NCBI GenBank assembly: GCA_016783865.1
Contig: JADHVS010000026.1
Location: 1-34,964 of the forward strand
Length of the DNA: 34,964 bases
Source: Bacteroidales bacterium
Lineage (GTDB): Bacteria; Bacteroidota; Bacteroidia; Bacteroidales; SM23-62
Direction: 5' to 3'
The position numbers were made by a program, and so were the translations under genes. Each line of letters starts with the position of its first letter. Position 1 is the first letter of the stretch. Under the pieces are notes generated by a model. It saw only the letters and a list, made by a program, of their open reading frames with translations. It was not told the DNA's origin and did no database searches. This document shows positions 1 through 7,750 of this stretch, piece after piece.

Positions 1-1206
1 AGTCGTCAACTCCTTCAGCCCCATAGGCCCGCGTGCATGAAGCTTCTGGGTGCTGATGCCAATCTCTGCTCCGTACCCAAACTCAAAACCATCAGTAAAC
101 CGTGTGGAAGCATTTACGTATACTGCCGCGGCATCTACATCAGACAGAAACTGTTGTGCATGAGTATAATTTTCTGTGACAATGCATTCCGAATGGCCAG
201 AACCGTGTTGGTTGATATGTGATATGGCATCTTCGAGTGAACCAACCACTCCTGCCGTTATTATCAGATCAAGGTATTCCGTATCCCAGTCTTCCTCTGA
301 GGCCCGTTTTACTCCGGGAACCAGATTTTTAACTGCTTCATCTCCCCGTATCTCAACACCTTTTTCTTGCAGTTCTTTTGTCAGGATGGGTATGACCTCC
401 GCTGCAACGGATTCATGCACCAGCACTGTTTCGGCCGCATTACATACACCGGGTCTCTGTGTTTTGGCATTAACGGTAATATTTACGGCCATCTCCAGAT
501 CGGCAAAAGAATCTATATAGATATGGCAATTACCGGTTCCTGTTTCAATTACCGGTACCGTGCTGTTCTGGACCACTGACTGGATCAGGCCTGCTCCTCC
601 CCTGGGGATAAGTATATCCAGGTAGTCATTGAGCCGCATCATTTTTGTTGCTGTTTCGCGACTTGTATCTTCCACCAGTTGAAATGTTCCTTCAGGGAAT
701 CCCAGTCTTGAAATGACTTGTTTTATCAGCGTTGCGATGGCTTTATTGGTATGTATGGCCTCTTTCCCTCCCCTGAGCAGTGATGCATTTCCTGTTTTAA
801 TACACAGTCCAAATACATCAGCCGTTACATTGGGCCGGGATTCGTAAATGATCCCTATCACTCCCAGAGGAACCCGCTTTTTACCAATCAGCAGCCCATT
901 GGGCCGTTTTTTCATTTCCAGCACTTCTCCTACCGGATCTTCCAGCAGGGCAATTTCACGTAATCCCTCAGACATGCCTGAGATCCTTGTTTCATTAAGC
1001 AGCAACCGGTCAAGTATGGCCCCTGATAAACCATTCTTTCCGGCCTGGTCCATATCTGTTTTATTCGCCTTCAGGATCATGTCCTGGTTATTCACCAATT
1101 CACCGGCCACCTCATTTAACAACCTATCCTTCATTTCTGATGAAACAGATCCCAGGAAAAATGCTGCCTCACGGGCTGTCTTACCCATCTTTGCCAAATC
1201 TTCCAT
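1..1206 (-). CDS. proA: Glutamate-5-semialdehyde dehydrogenase (gamma-glutamyl phosphate reductase), 3' end outside window
   Basis: This enzyme makes the second step of proline synthesis: NADPH-dependent reduction of gamma-glutamyl phosphate to glutamate 5-semialdehyde in the cytosol. The frame from the ATG at 1206 runs open through 402 codons to the window edge, and its last residues (STQKLHARGPMGLKEL) match the usual C-terminus, so only about 10-15 residues are missing. The motif RPGVCNAAET places the catalytic cysteine at codon 255. The IPRGG and YESRPNVTADVF segments are also typical of the family. It lies 12 bp downstream of proB and ends the visible part of the arginine/proline operon. 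I see no frameshift. The identification is secure; only the 3' end is unseen. Confidence 0.96.
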   Translation of the reverse strand, partial: MEDLAKMGKTAREAAFFLGSVSSEMKDRLLNEVAGELVNNQDMILKANKTDMDQAGKNGLSGAILDRLLLNETRISGMSEGLREIALLEDPVGEVLEMKKRPNGLLIGKKRVPLGVIGIIYESRPNVTADVFGLCIKTGNASLLRGGKEAIHTNKAIATLIKQVISRLGFPEGTFQLVEDTSRETATKMMRLNDYLDILIPRGGAGLIQSVVQNSTVPVIETGTGNCHIYIDSFADLEMAVNITVNAKTQRPGVCNAAETVLVHESVAAEVIPILTKELQEKGVEIRGDEAVKNLVPGVKRASEEDWDTEYLDLIITAGVVGSLEDAISHINQHGSGHSECIVTENYTHAQQFLSDVDAAAVYVNASTRFTDGFEFGYGAEIGISTQKLHARGPMGLKELTT

Positions 1207-1218
1207 ATGTATTTGTTA

Positions 1219-1998
1219 TTATTGCTCTACCTCTTTCGAAAGGAACAGTGTCCCTACATCCTTTCCGCACATAATGCGGAATACATTTATCGGATCATCT
1301 CCATTCACTATGCATGCATCTATTCCATGCGACATACATAACCTGACGGCCTGGATTTTGGTAGCCATTCCACCGGTCCCAAAAGCAGAAGTTGAATCGT
1401 TGATATACTGATCAATAGTCTGGTCACTCTGTTTTACAACGGATATCCTTTGGGCAGATGGATCTGTATGGGGGTCGCCGGAGTATAATCCATTAACATC
1501 TGACAGGATGATCAGCAGATCGGCTTCCATCAGAATGGCCACCTTGGCCGATAAATTGTCGTTGTCCCCAAATTGTATCTCCGCCGTCGAAACCGTATCA
1601 TTCTCATTGATGACCGGAATAATTTTCATCCGCAATAGTTCATTTATGGTATTCCGGGCGTTCATTTTCCTTGTTTCATCTTCAAGGCCATCCCTGGTTA
1701 ATAAAACCTGTGCAACCATCTGGTTGTACTCATCGAAAAACTTCTGATATATCCTGATCAGTTCGGCCTGCCCCACGGCGGCCAGTGCCTGGCGGGCTAC
1801 AAGCCCGGTGGGGGGCTCATACATTTTTAGCCTGCCGGCACCCACACCCACAGCACCCGAGGATACCAGAATAACCTCCTTGCCATCGCTAAGAAGATCG
1901 GAAAGCACCATGGCCAGGCGCTCCAGCCGTGTATAATTCGTTTTCCCATTTGGAAACGATAGTGAACTTGTCCCAACCTTCACAACAATACGCTCCAT
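1219..1998 (-). CDS. proB: Glutamate 5-kinase, short form without PUA domain
   Basis: ProB phosphorylates glutamate to gamma-glutamyl phosphate, the first step of proline synthesis. The amino acid kinase fold is visible from the N-terminal VVKVGTSSL through the VSSGAVGVGAGRL glycine loop, the VINENDTVST segment and the late FGTGGMATKIQAV motif. The protein ends about 10 residues after the kinase domain, so the C-terminal PUA domain of the E. coli enzyme (about 367 aa in all) is absent. The start at 1998 (MERIVVKVGT) matches the family N-terminus and has GGAGG 11 bases before it. An in-frame ATG at 2025 with AGAAGG 8 bases upstream would add nine residues and cannot be excluded. It sits between argH and proA. 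Confidence 0.93.
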   Translation of the reverse strand: MERIVVKVGTSSLSFPNGKTNYTRLERLAMVLSDLLSDGKEVILVSSGAVGVGAGRLKMYEPPTGLVARQALAAVGQAELIRIYQKFFDEYNQMVAQVLLTRDGLEDETRKMNARNTINELLRMKIIPVINENDTVSTAEIQFGDNDNLSAKVAILMEADLLIILSDVNGLYSGDPHTDPSAQRISVVKQSDQTIDQYINDSTSAFGTGGMATKIQAVRLCMSHGIDACIVNGDDPINVFRIMCGKDVGTLFLSKEVEQ

Positions 1999-2029
1999 GT
2001 TTACAATTTCCTCCCTGCTCTTCATTTTT

Positions 2030-3364
2030 CTATCCTTCTAATAATTTCTGCAATGCCTTGTTTCCCGTTTGGAAATTAAACTCACGCAGACGTTCATCTA
2101 TCTTGTTTAAAACCTCATCGTTGCATAAATTCCCTATGCTCCCCTCATGTGTGTGCTGCAGATCCTGTCCCGGTGAATAGTCTCCACTTTCGATATCCTT
2201 AGCTATTTTCCGGTAAGCTTCCCTGAAGGGTAAGCCATTCAGGACATGCCGGTTTACTTCTTCCACACTGAACAGGTACCTGTATTTTTCCTGATTCAGA
2301 TCTGCAGATCTAATCCCCAGCTCAGGTATTACTTTAATAAGAATTCTTAAGCAATTAAGTAAAACTTCAAATCCTTCAAATAAAGGTTCCTTCATCAATT
2401 GAAACTCCCTGTGATAGCCTGTATGCAGGTTTGAGGATATCATAGCTATTTCATTGGGCAGCGCACGCAACCGGTTACAGTAACCCCTGATCATTTCAAA
2501 CAGGTCGGGATTTTTTTTATGGGGCATAATGCTTGACCCGGTGGTATATTCACCGGGCAATTCAATAAATCCATAATCCTGTCCGGCATACAGACACACA
2601 TCAGATGCCAGTTTGCTCAAAGTATCACCAACCGATGCCAGCGCCTGCGCAGCTATCTGCTCCAGTTTGCCACGCGATTTCATGGCATGCATCACATTGT
2701 ATCGCATATCCCTGAATCCAAGAAGCCGGGTCGTCAACTTTCTGTCTAAGGGGAAAGAAGATCCGAATCCTGCTCCTGAACCAAGTGGATTCTGGTCTGA
2801 CATCCTGTAAGCAGCCTGGCAAACCAGCAGATCATCGGCCAGGCTTTCTGCAAAGCTGGCAAACCATAATCCAAATGATGCCGGCATGGCTACCTGGTAA
2901 TGTGTATATCCCGGCAACAGCATCTCCTTGTGCCGGTTACTCATTCCGATAAGTACTTTTGCAAGTTCAGCAGTTACCTTGACAACTAGAGCTAATTTAT
3001 CCCGGATAAATAAATGCAGGTCTACCAATACCTGGTCGTTTCTTGATCTGCCGGTATGTATTTTTTTACCCAGGTCTCCTAATTTTTCAATCAGGTGCTT
3101 CTCAACCTGGCTGTGGATATCTTCCACATCCGGTTCAATTTGAAAATCACCCGACTGAATGATCTTATATAAGTTTTTTAATTCACCGGTAAGCTGTAGG
3201 GTTTCCTTTTTACTCAAAATACCAATGGAGCCCAGCATACTGGCATGTGCCAGGCTTCCCAGGATGTCGTATGGAGCCAATACCAGGTCTGTAACACGGT
3301 CACTGCCGACAGTGAATTTTTCAACCTGTTCATCCAGTTTATATCCCTTATCCCACGTCTTCAT
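2030..3364 (-). CDS. argH: Argininosuccinate lyase
   Basis: ArgH splits argininosuccinate into arginine and fumarate, the last step of arginine synthesis. The 444-residue length is normal. The fumarase/aspartase superfamily signature GSSIMPHKKNP is present, along with the conserved HTGRSRNDQV segment near residue 100 and the PGYTHYQ segment near residue 150, which carries the catalytic-region histidine. It follows the M20 deacylase gene with only 4 bp between them and is followed closely by proB, so it is almost certainly part of the same transcript led by argR. No missing key residues are apparent. Confidence 0.97.
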   Translation of the reverse strand: MKTWDKGYKLDEQVEKFTVGSDRVTDLVLAPYDILGSLAHASMLGSIGILSKKETLQLTGELKNLYKIIQSGDFQIEPDVEDIHSQVEKHLIEKLGDLGKKIHTGRSRNDQVLVDLHLFIRDKLALVVKVTAELAKVLIGMSNRHKEMLLPGYTHYQVAMPASFGLWFASFAESLADDLLVCQAAYRMSDQNPLGSGAGFGSSFPLDRKLTTRLLGFRDMRYNVMHAMKSRGKLEQIAAQALASVGDTLSKLASDVCLYAGQDYGFIELPGEYTTGSSIMPHKKNPDLFEMIRGYCNRLRALPNEIAMISSNLHTGYHREFQLMKEPLFEGFEVLLNCLRILIKVIPELGIRSADLNQEKYRYLFSVEEVNRHVLNGLPFREAYRKIAKDIESGDYSPGQDLQHTHEGSIGNLCNDEVLNKIDERLREFNFQTGNKALQKLLEG

Positions 3365-3368
3365 GTAT

Positions 3369-4445
3369 TCAATTATGATTGATTAACTCTGCATATTTAT
3401 TCAATAGCTTCAGATAGGTGTCAATCCCGCTGATGATTTCCTGTTTTTCGATAAACTCATCAGTTGTGTGTGACCGGTCCGAAGATCCGGGACCCATTTT
3501 TACAGTCGGGAAAGGCATGAGTGCCTGGTCAGAAAGGGTATCTGAACCTGCACATTCAATATTAAGCTGACGGGCTGCCTCAACGATAGGATGACCGGGT
3601 GCAATCCCGGAAGCATTTAACCTGGTTGATCGCGCTGCTACCGTGCTTGACAGGTTTTGCTTCAGAACCTTCAGCACCTCATCATTTGTATATTGGTCAT
3701 TGGTTCTTACATCCACAACAAATGAGCATTGACCGGGAATGATATTGTGTTTGATCCCTCCGTCGATTTGAGTTACCTGCATCATTACCTCACCGGTAAT
3801 TTTTGATTTCTTATTGAACCTGTAATTTCTTATCCAGCCGATATCGTCCATGGCAAGGTATATTGCATTTTTTCCTTTATCCCTTGCCGCATGACCGGTT
3901 GTCCCATGGGCCGTACAATCAAGCACCAGTAAACCCTTTTCGGCAACGGCCATCTTCATACCGGTTGGCTCACCAACAATCCCCAGGTCAACTGGTCCGA
4001 TTTTAGTCAGAATCGACTCTATGCCTTTCTTCCCGGAAATTTCCTCCTCAGCGCTGGCAATAAAAATGATATTGAAAGGCAGTTTCTTTTCCTGAGATAA
4101 TAATATAAAAACAGCCATTAAGGAAACCAGTGAAGCCCCGGCATCGTTGCTGCCTAAACCACTGATCTTATCGCCCTCTTCCAAGGGATAAAATGGATCT
4201 GTTGTCCAGCCGACCCCGGGAGGTACAGTGTCCGTATGCGAATTAAGCAAAAGAGTTGGCAGCTTATCCGACCGGTGCAAAACAGACCATACATTATGGT
4301 TCTTGCGACTTACTGAAAAGCCCTGGTTTTCCAAAACCCTCTGGATACAATCTGCAGCACCTCCCTCATTCCCGCTTACAGAAGGTATCCGTATCAGCTC
4401 TTTGAGCGTTTGTATGGCTATATGTTGTGCCTGGGTTTTGTTCAT
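3369..4445 (-). CDS. M20 family metallo-deacylase of arginine synthesis (N-acyl-ornithine or N-acyl-citrulline deacylase)
   Basis: This is a zinc-dependent amidohydrolase of the M20/ArgE family, 358 aa. Visible metal and catalytic residues are H70 and D72 (SHTD), D101 (SND), the E133-E134 pair (SAEEE), E159 (GEPT) and the C-terminal SSDRSH histidine. The operon position between proC and argH says it removes the acyl group from an arginine intermediate. Many Bacteroidetes carbamoylate N-acetyl- or N-succinyl-ornithine, so the true substrate here may be acyl-citrulline rather than acetyl-ornithine; that is inference from the phylum, not visible in the sequence. Its ATG overlaps the stop of proC by 4 bp, which implies coupled translation. 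Confidence 0.87.
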   Translation of the reverse strand: MNKTQAQHIAIQTLKELIRIPSVSGNEGGAADCIQRVLENQGFSVSRKNHNVWSVLHRSDKLPTLLLNSHTDTVPPGVGWTTDPFYPLEEGDKISGLGSNDAGASLVSLMAVFILLSQEKKLPFNIIFIASAEEEISGKKGIESILTKIGPVDLGIVGEPTGMKMAVAEKGLLVLDCTAHGTTGHAARDKGKNAIYLAMDDIGWIRNYRFNKKSKITGEVMMQVTQIDGGIKHNIIPGQCSFVVDVRTNDQYTNDEVLKVLKQNLSSTVAARSTRLNASGIAPGHPIVEAARQLNIECAGSDTLSDQALMPFPTVKMGPGSSDRSHTTDEFIEKQEIISGIDTYLKLLNKYAELINHN

Positions 4446-5239
4446 TTCAACTGTTCAATCTCCTCATAAGATTTTACTATTCCTTTAATCAGGGCTGAAC
4501 TTAATCCATTGTGTTCCATCTCATTTAAGCCTGCTATGGTACATCCACGGGGTGTGGTTACCCTATCAATCTCATCTTCAGGGTGATTGCCGGTTTCCAG
4601 TAAAAGTGATGCAGCCCCCTTTGCCACCTGTGCAGCAATTAACTGTGCTTCCCTGGCATGAAAGCCAACCTGGATTCCCCCCTGTGATGCTGCCCGGATA
4701 GCCCTCAGGAAAAAGGCAATACCGCATGCACCCAATATCGTTGAAGCAGATATTAGCGATTCGCTGATGACGAGTGTACTGCCCAGCATGTCAAAAATTG
4801 ATTTGATCACTTCCAGCTGGTCGCAAAACTCTTCTTTTACCGCAAGACAGGTCATTGATTCACCAATAGCAATAGCCGTATTGGGCATCACCTGGATCAC
4901 GGGTACATTTACGCCTATTCCGTTCACGATATCCTCAATGGAATATGCGGTTACCATTGAACCGATAATGTGTTTCTTCGGGTCGATCGATGATTTTATC
5001 TCAGCCAGTAAACCAGGCAACTGTTTGGGCCTTACAGCCAACAACAATACCTCACTCTGCAAAACCGCTTCCACATTGTTATTACTTGTTTTTATTCCCT
5101 CCTTTTCAAGGTCCATAAGAAAGCCTTTACTCCTCCTTGTAATGGTTATATTGCCAGGATCAACCTGCCCTGTTTTCAGAAGCCCCTTCGCTATGGCCTG
5201 GCCAATATTTCCACCTCCCAGAATTGCTATTTTGTTCAT
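4442..5239 (-). CDS. proC: Pyrroline-5-carboxylate reductase
   Basis: ProC reduces 1-pyrroline-5-carboxylate to proline, the last proline step. The N-terminus KIAILGGGNIGQAIAKGLL is a Rossmann dinucleotide-binding motif, with VRPKQ and QVMPNTAIAIGES further on, and the C-terminal dimerisation helix region carries VTTPRGCTIAGLNEME. The 265-residue length is typical. It lies between argG (the stop and start share one base) and the M20 deacylase gene (4-bp overlap), so proline and arginine genes are physically interleaved. Assignment is secure. Confidence 0.96.
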   Translation of the reverse strand: MNKIAILGGGNIGQAIAKGLLKTGQVDPGNITITRRSKGFLMDLEKEGIKTSNNNVEAVLQSEVLLLAVRPKQLPGLLAEIKSSIDPKKHIIGSMVTAYSIEDIVNGIGVNVPVIQVMPNTAIAIGESMTCLAVKEEFCDQLEVIKSIFDMLGSTLVISESLISASTILGACGIAFFLRAIRAASQGGIQVGFHAREAQLIAAQVAKGAASLLLETGNHPEDEIDRVTTPRGCTIAGLNEMEHNGLSSALIKGIVKSYEEIEQLK

Positions 5240-6432
5240 TATTCTATTTCTTTTTGAGTGACAATTGGTTTATTATTTACAGAATAATAGATCTTCATGG
5301 GATTGCTCAGGATCTTCGTAAATCCTTTCACATCCTCTCCTGACCAACCATTATTCATTTCACCATACTTGCTATTCGAGGCCTGCATCAGATCCTGATC
5401 AGATGATATCCCTTCAATATTGAAAGTGTATGGCCGCAGCTTCACAAATACTTTGCCGTTCACTGTTTTCTGACTATGGAGCAGGAAGCCTTCAATATCG
5501 CGCATTACCGGATCCAGGTATTGTCCTTCATGAAGCATCATCCCATACCATTCCGACAGCTGATCTTTCCAGTAAATCTGCCATTTGCTCAGGACATGTT
5601 TTTCCAGCACCTGGTGGGCCTGGATAATGATCAGGGGTGCAGCCGCTTCAAAACCAACCCTTCCTTTGATGCCAATGATTGTTTCTCCCACATGAATACC
5701 CCTGCCAATGGCAAAGGACGATCCCAGCTTCTGGATGTTTTTAATGGTATTCACACCACCAACCAGCTCCCCGTTTAAAAACTCAACCTCAATCTGAAGG
5801 CTTTCATCGATCTCTTTTTGTCCCGGGAATGCATTTTCCGGTAATCCCTGATGTGAGGTCAATGTTTCTTTGCCTCCTACAGATGTCCCCCAGAGTCCCT
5901 GGTTAATACTGTACTCATATTGTGAAAAGGATTCACTGATCCCGGCTTTCTTCAGGTACTCAATTTCCTCCTCCCTTGATAATTGCAGATCCCTGATTGG
6001 TGCCAGCACCTGGATATCAGGTACTATAATATTAAAAATAAGTTCGAACCTGACCTGGTCGTTACCGGCCCCGGTACTGCCATGGGCAATGTATCCTATC
6101 CCATTTTGTGAGGCGTACTCGGCTACAGCCATAGCCTGGAAAGTCCGCTCAGAGCTTACCGACATCGGGTAGGTCTTGTTTCTCAGCATATTTCCAAAAA
6201 TCAGGTACCGGATGCAACGGCTGTAATAGGCATCCGAAACATCAATGATCTTATGCATTGTAACACCAAGGGAATATGCCTTCTTTTCTATCTCCTTCTC
6301 CTGCTTATCAGAAAAACTACCTGTATTGACAAAAACACTATGCACCTCGAAGTTCTTCTCCAGAGACAGGTATTTTACACAAAATGAAGTATCCAGCCCC
6401 CCGCTGAATGCCAGTACTATTTTCTCTTTCAT
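5239..6432 (-). CDS. argG: Argininosuccinate synthase
   Basis: ArgG joins citrulline and aspartate using ATP to give argininosuccinate. The N-terminal PP-loop motif FSGGLDTSFC is present at residues 9-18, followed by the IAHGSTGAGNDQVRFE stretch around residues 114-129 that binds citrulline and aspartate. The length, 397 aa, is normal. The gene starts 25 bp after the GNAT gene and runs directly into proC. The Bacteroidetes subfamily has a divergent C-terminal half, which this copy also shows; the N-terminal motifs leave little doubt. Confidence 0.95.
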   Translation of the reverse strand: MKEKIVLAFSGGLDTSFCVKYLSLEKNFEVHSVFVNTGSFSDKQEKEIEKKAYSLGVTMHKIIDVSDAYYSRCIRYLIFGNMLRNKTYPMSVSSERTFQAMAVAEYASQNGIGYIAHGSTGAGNDQVRFELIFNIIVPDIQVLAPIRDLQLSREEEIEYLKKAGISESFSQYEYSINQGLWGTSVGGKETLTSHQGLPENAFPGQKEIDESLQIEVEFLNGELVGGVNTIKNIQKLGSSFAIGRGIHVGETIIGIKGRVGFEAAAPLIIIQAHQVLEKHVLSKWQIYWKDQLSEWYGMMLHEGQYLDPVMRDIEGFLLHSQKTVNGKVFVKLRPYTFNIEGISSDQDLMQASNSKYGEMNNGWSGEDVKGFTKILSNPMKIYYSVNNKPIVTQKEIE

Positions 6433-6457
6433 TATTTCTGATTTATTGATTATATGC

Positions 6458-7096
6458 TTACTTCTTAGTTGATAATAATTCCTTGATCAATCCTTTTTTT
6501 TGCTTTATAGCTTTTTTGCCATTCCGTTTCCTGGCGGCTATGCCATTTTTTTTATTTCCCCCGACAGAAGGATCGTATAACAACCCTGTACAAAGGCATA
6601 AGCTCCGGTTGGTCCGAAACAGGATGTCATAATAGGAACAGGTCTGGCATCCTTTCCAGAATTCATCATCGTCGGTCAATAATGAAAACGTAACCGGCTG
6701 GTAACCAATAGAAGAGTTTATTTTCATGACAGCCAGACTGGTGGTCAGACCGAATATCTTGGCCGATGGGTATAATTTCCTCGATAACCTGAAAGCTTCA
6801 CTCTTAATTTGATAGGCCAGCTTTCTGCCCCTGTATTTCTCAACTACTATTAATCCGGAGTTGGCCACAAATTTCTCATGGCCCCAGGTCTCTACGTAGC
6901 AAAATCCTGCAAAGGATCCATCCTCATGAACCGCAATGACGGCTTTGCCCTTAACAATCTTATCTGCTATATATTCTTTAGAACGTTTTGCTATACCTGT
7001 ACCTTTCACCTTTGAAGCAACGATGATGGCTTCTTCAATGTGAGGAACAAATTCTAAATGTTTTTCTGTCGCTACTGTAATATTAAATTTATCCAT
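6458..7096 (-). CDS. GNAT family N-acyltransferase of the arginine operon (candidate N-acylglutamate synthase)
   Basis: A 212-residue acyltransferase of the GNAT fold. The acyl-CoA loop region is visible as SGLIVVEKYRGRKLAYQIKSEA (residues about 80-101), and the N-terminal GTGIAKRSKEYI block is characteristic of the homologue found between argR and argG in Bacteroides. In that position it is the natural candidate for the first pathway step, acetylation or succinylation of glutamate; this is inference from context and family. Distinctive features are a cysteine cluster (CQTC at about 150, then CLC about 15 residues later) that could bind a metal, and a strongly basic lysine-rich tail of about 30 residues. 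Three bases separate it from argR. Confidence 0.85.
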   Translation of the reverse strand: MDKFNITVATEKHLEFVPHIEEAIIVASKVKGTGIAKRSKEYIADKIVKGKAVIAVHEDGSFAGFCYVETWGHEKFVANSGLIVVEKYRGRKLAYQIKSEAFRLSRKLYPSAKIFGLTTSLAVMKINSSIGYQPVTFSLLTDDDEFWKGCQTCSYYDILFRTNRSLCLCTGLLYDPSVGGNKKNGIAARKRNGKKAIKQKKGLIKELLSTKK

Positions 7097-7099
7097 GAT

Positions 7100-7573
7100 T
7101 TATACTGTTTCTGCTATTTGCGGTATTAATTGAACCAATACATTTATAACATCTTCCTTAGTCACATCCTCCCGGGGAATGATCAAAATGGTATCATCTC
7201 CTGCCACAGTACCCAAAATCTCGAAGGCCTCCATGTGATCAATCTGGTAGGCTATGCTGTTAGCCGATCCGGGCATAGTCCTTATCACGCCCAGGTGATG
7301 TGCAAATTCAATCGATATAAATCCATTTAAAGGATAGAGAGTGCCGGTATTTCCATTGAATTGCTCAGTCTCGCCCTCTGACAACCTGTAAACATACTCT
7401 CTGCGATCCGGAACCTTTCCTGCTCTCAGGAATTTCAGGTCGCGCGATAAGGTAGCCTGGGTGACGAAATGACCTTTATCCGCCAGTCTTTCCAGCAACA
7501 TCTCCTGGCTTGTGATCTTTTCGCTTTCGATGATCTTTCGTATAGCCAATAATCGCTGAGTTTTTGACTTCAT
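7100..7573 (-). CDS. argR: Arginine repressor
   Basis: ArgR is the arginine-sensing transcription factor that acts as a hexamer. The N-terminal winged helix-turn-helix carries the family motif TQATLSRDLKFL, and the C-terminal arginine-binding and oligomerisation domain carries GTVAGDDTILII. The start at 7573 (MKSKTQRLL) gives 157 aa, the usual length; an upstream in-frame ATG at 7612 lies inside the operator and adds an atypical 13-residue leader, so I reject it. It is the first gene of the arginine/proline operon. Two ARG boxes lie immediately upstream, so autoregulation is very likely. Confidence 0.96.
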   Translation of the reverse strand: MKSKTQRLLAIRKIIESEKITSQEMLLERLADKGHFVTQATLSRDLKFLRAGKVPDRREYVYRLSEGETEQFNGNTGTLYPLNGFISIEFAHHLGVIRTMPGSANSIAYQIDHMEAFEILGTVAGDDTILIIPREDVTKEDVINVLVQLIPQIAETV

Positions 7574-7574
7574 A

Positions 7575-7613
7575 AATGTATATTTATACGTTCGAAATGC
7601 AAATATATACATT
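7575..7613. promoter_or_regulatory. Tandem ARG boxes (ArgR operator) between argR and carB
   Basis: Two imperfect 18-bp palindromes are visible: AATGTATATTTATACGTT at 7575-7592 and AATGCAAATATATACATT at 7596-7613. Each matches 7 of 9 positions between half-sites and has the TG..CA ends of ARG boxes. They are separated by exactly 3 bp, the spacing known for paired ARG boxes bound by one ArgR hexamer in E. coli. The pair covers the predicted argR -7 element and lies 16 bp upstream of the predicted carB -7 element. It should therefore control both directions. The assignment is from pattern and position only. Confidence 0.85.
7600..7607 (-). promoter_or_regulatory. Predicted -7 promoter element of the argR operon
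   Basis: Read on the minus strand, the sequence is TATATTTG, an exact match to the Bacteroidetes -7 consensus TAnnTTTG. It lies 27 bp before the argR start codon and inside the second ARG box, so bound ArgR would block it. I found no good -33 TTG at ideal spacing. Confidence 0.6.
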
Positions 7614-7629
7614 TATTAACAACTTCCAC

Positions 7630-7637
7630 TATATTTG
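7630..7637 (+). promoter_or_regulatory. Predicted -7 promoter element of carB
   Basis: The plus-strand sequence TATATTTG matches TAnnTTTG exactly. A transcript starting just downstream would have a leader of about 105 bases before carB. The ARG boxes sit immediately upstream, over the region where the -33 contact would be. No clear -33 element is visible. Confidence 0.6.
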
Positions 7638-7750
7638 CAAAAAAACTGTATTTTTATCGTGTCGTGATGTATCCCGTAATAATGTATATCTATTGGATCG
7701 TGGCATAATTCCCCTCTGTATTAACCATAATTATTGTTATTTAACTACCT

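Noticed and set aside
848..1411. A 187-codon open frame on the plus strand over proA and proB
   Set aside because: It is antisense to two secure genes, its residues are serine/proline-rich without any domain, and the opposite frames have diagnostic catalytic motifs.
7644..7750. A riboswitch or attenuator in the carB leader
   Set aside because: I found no strong stem-loop, leader peptide or known riboswitch motif in these bases.
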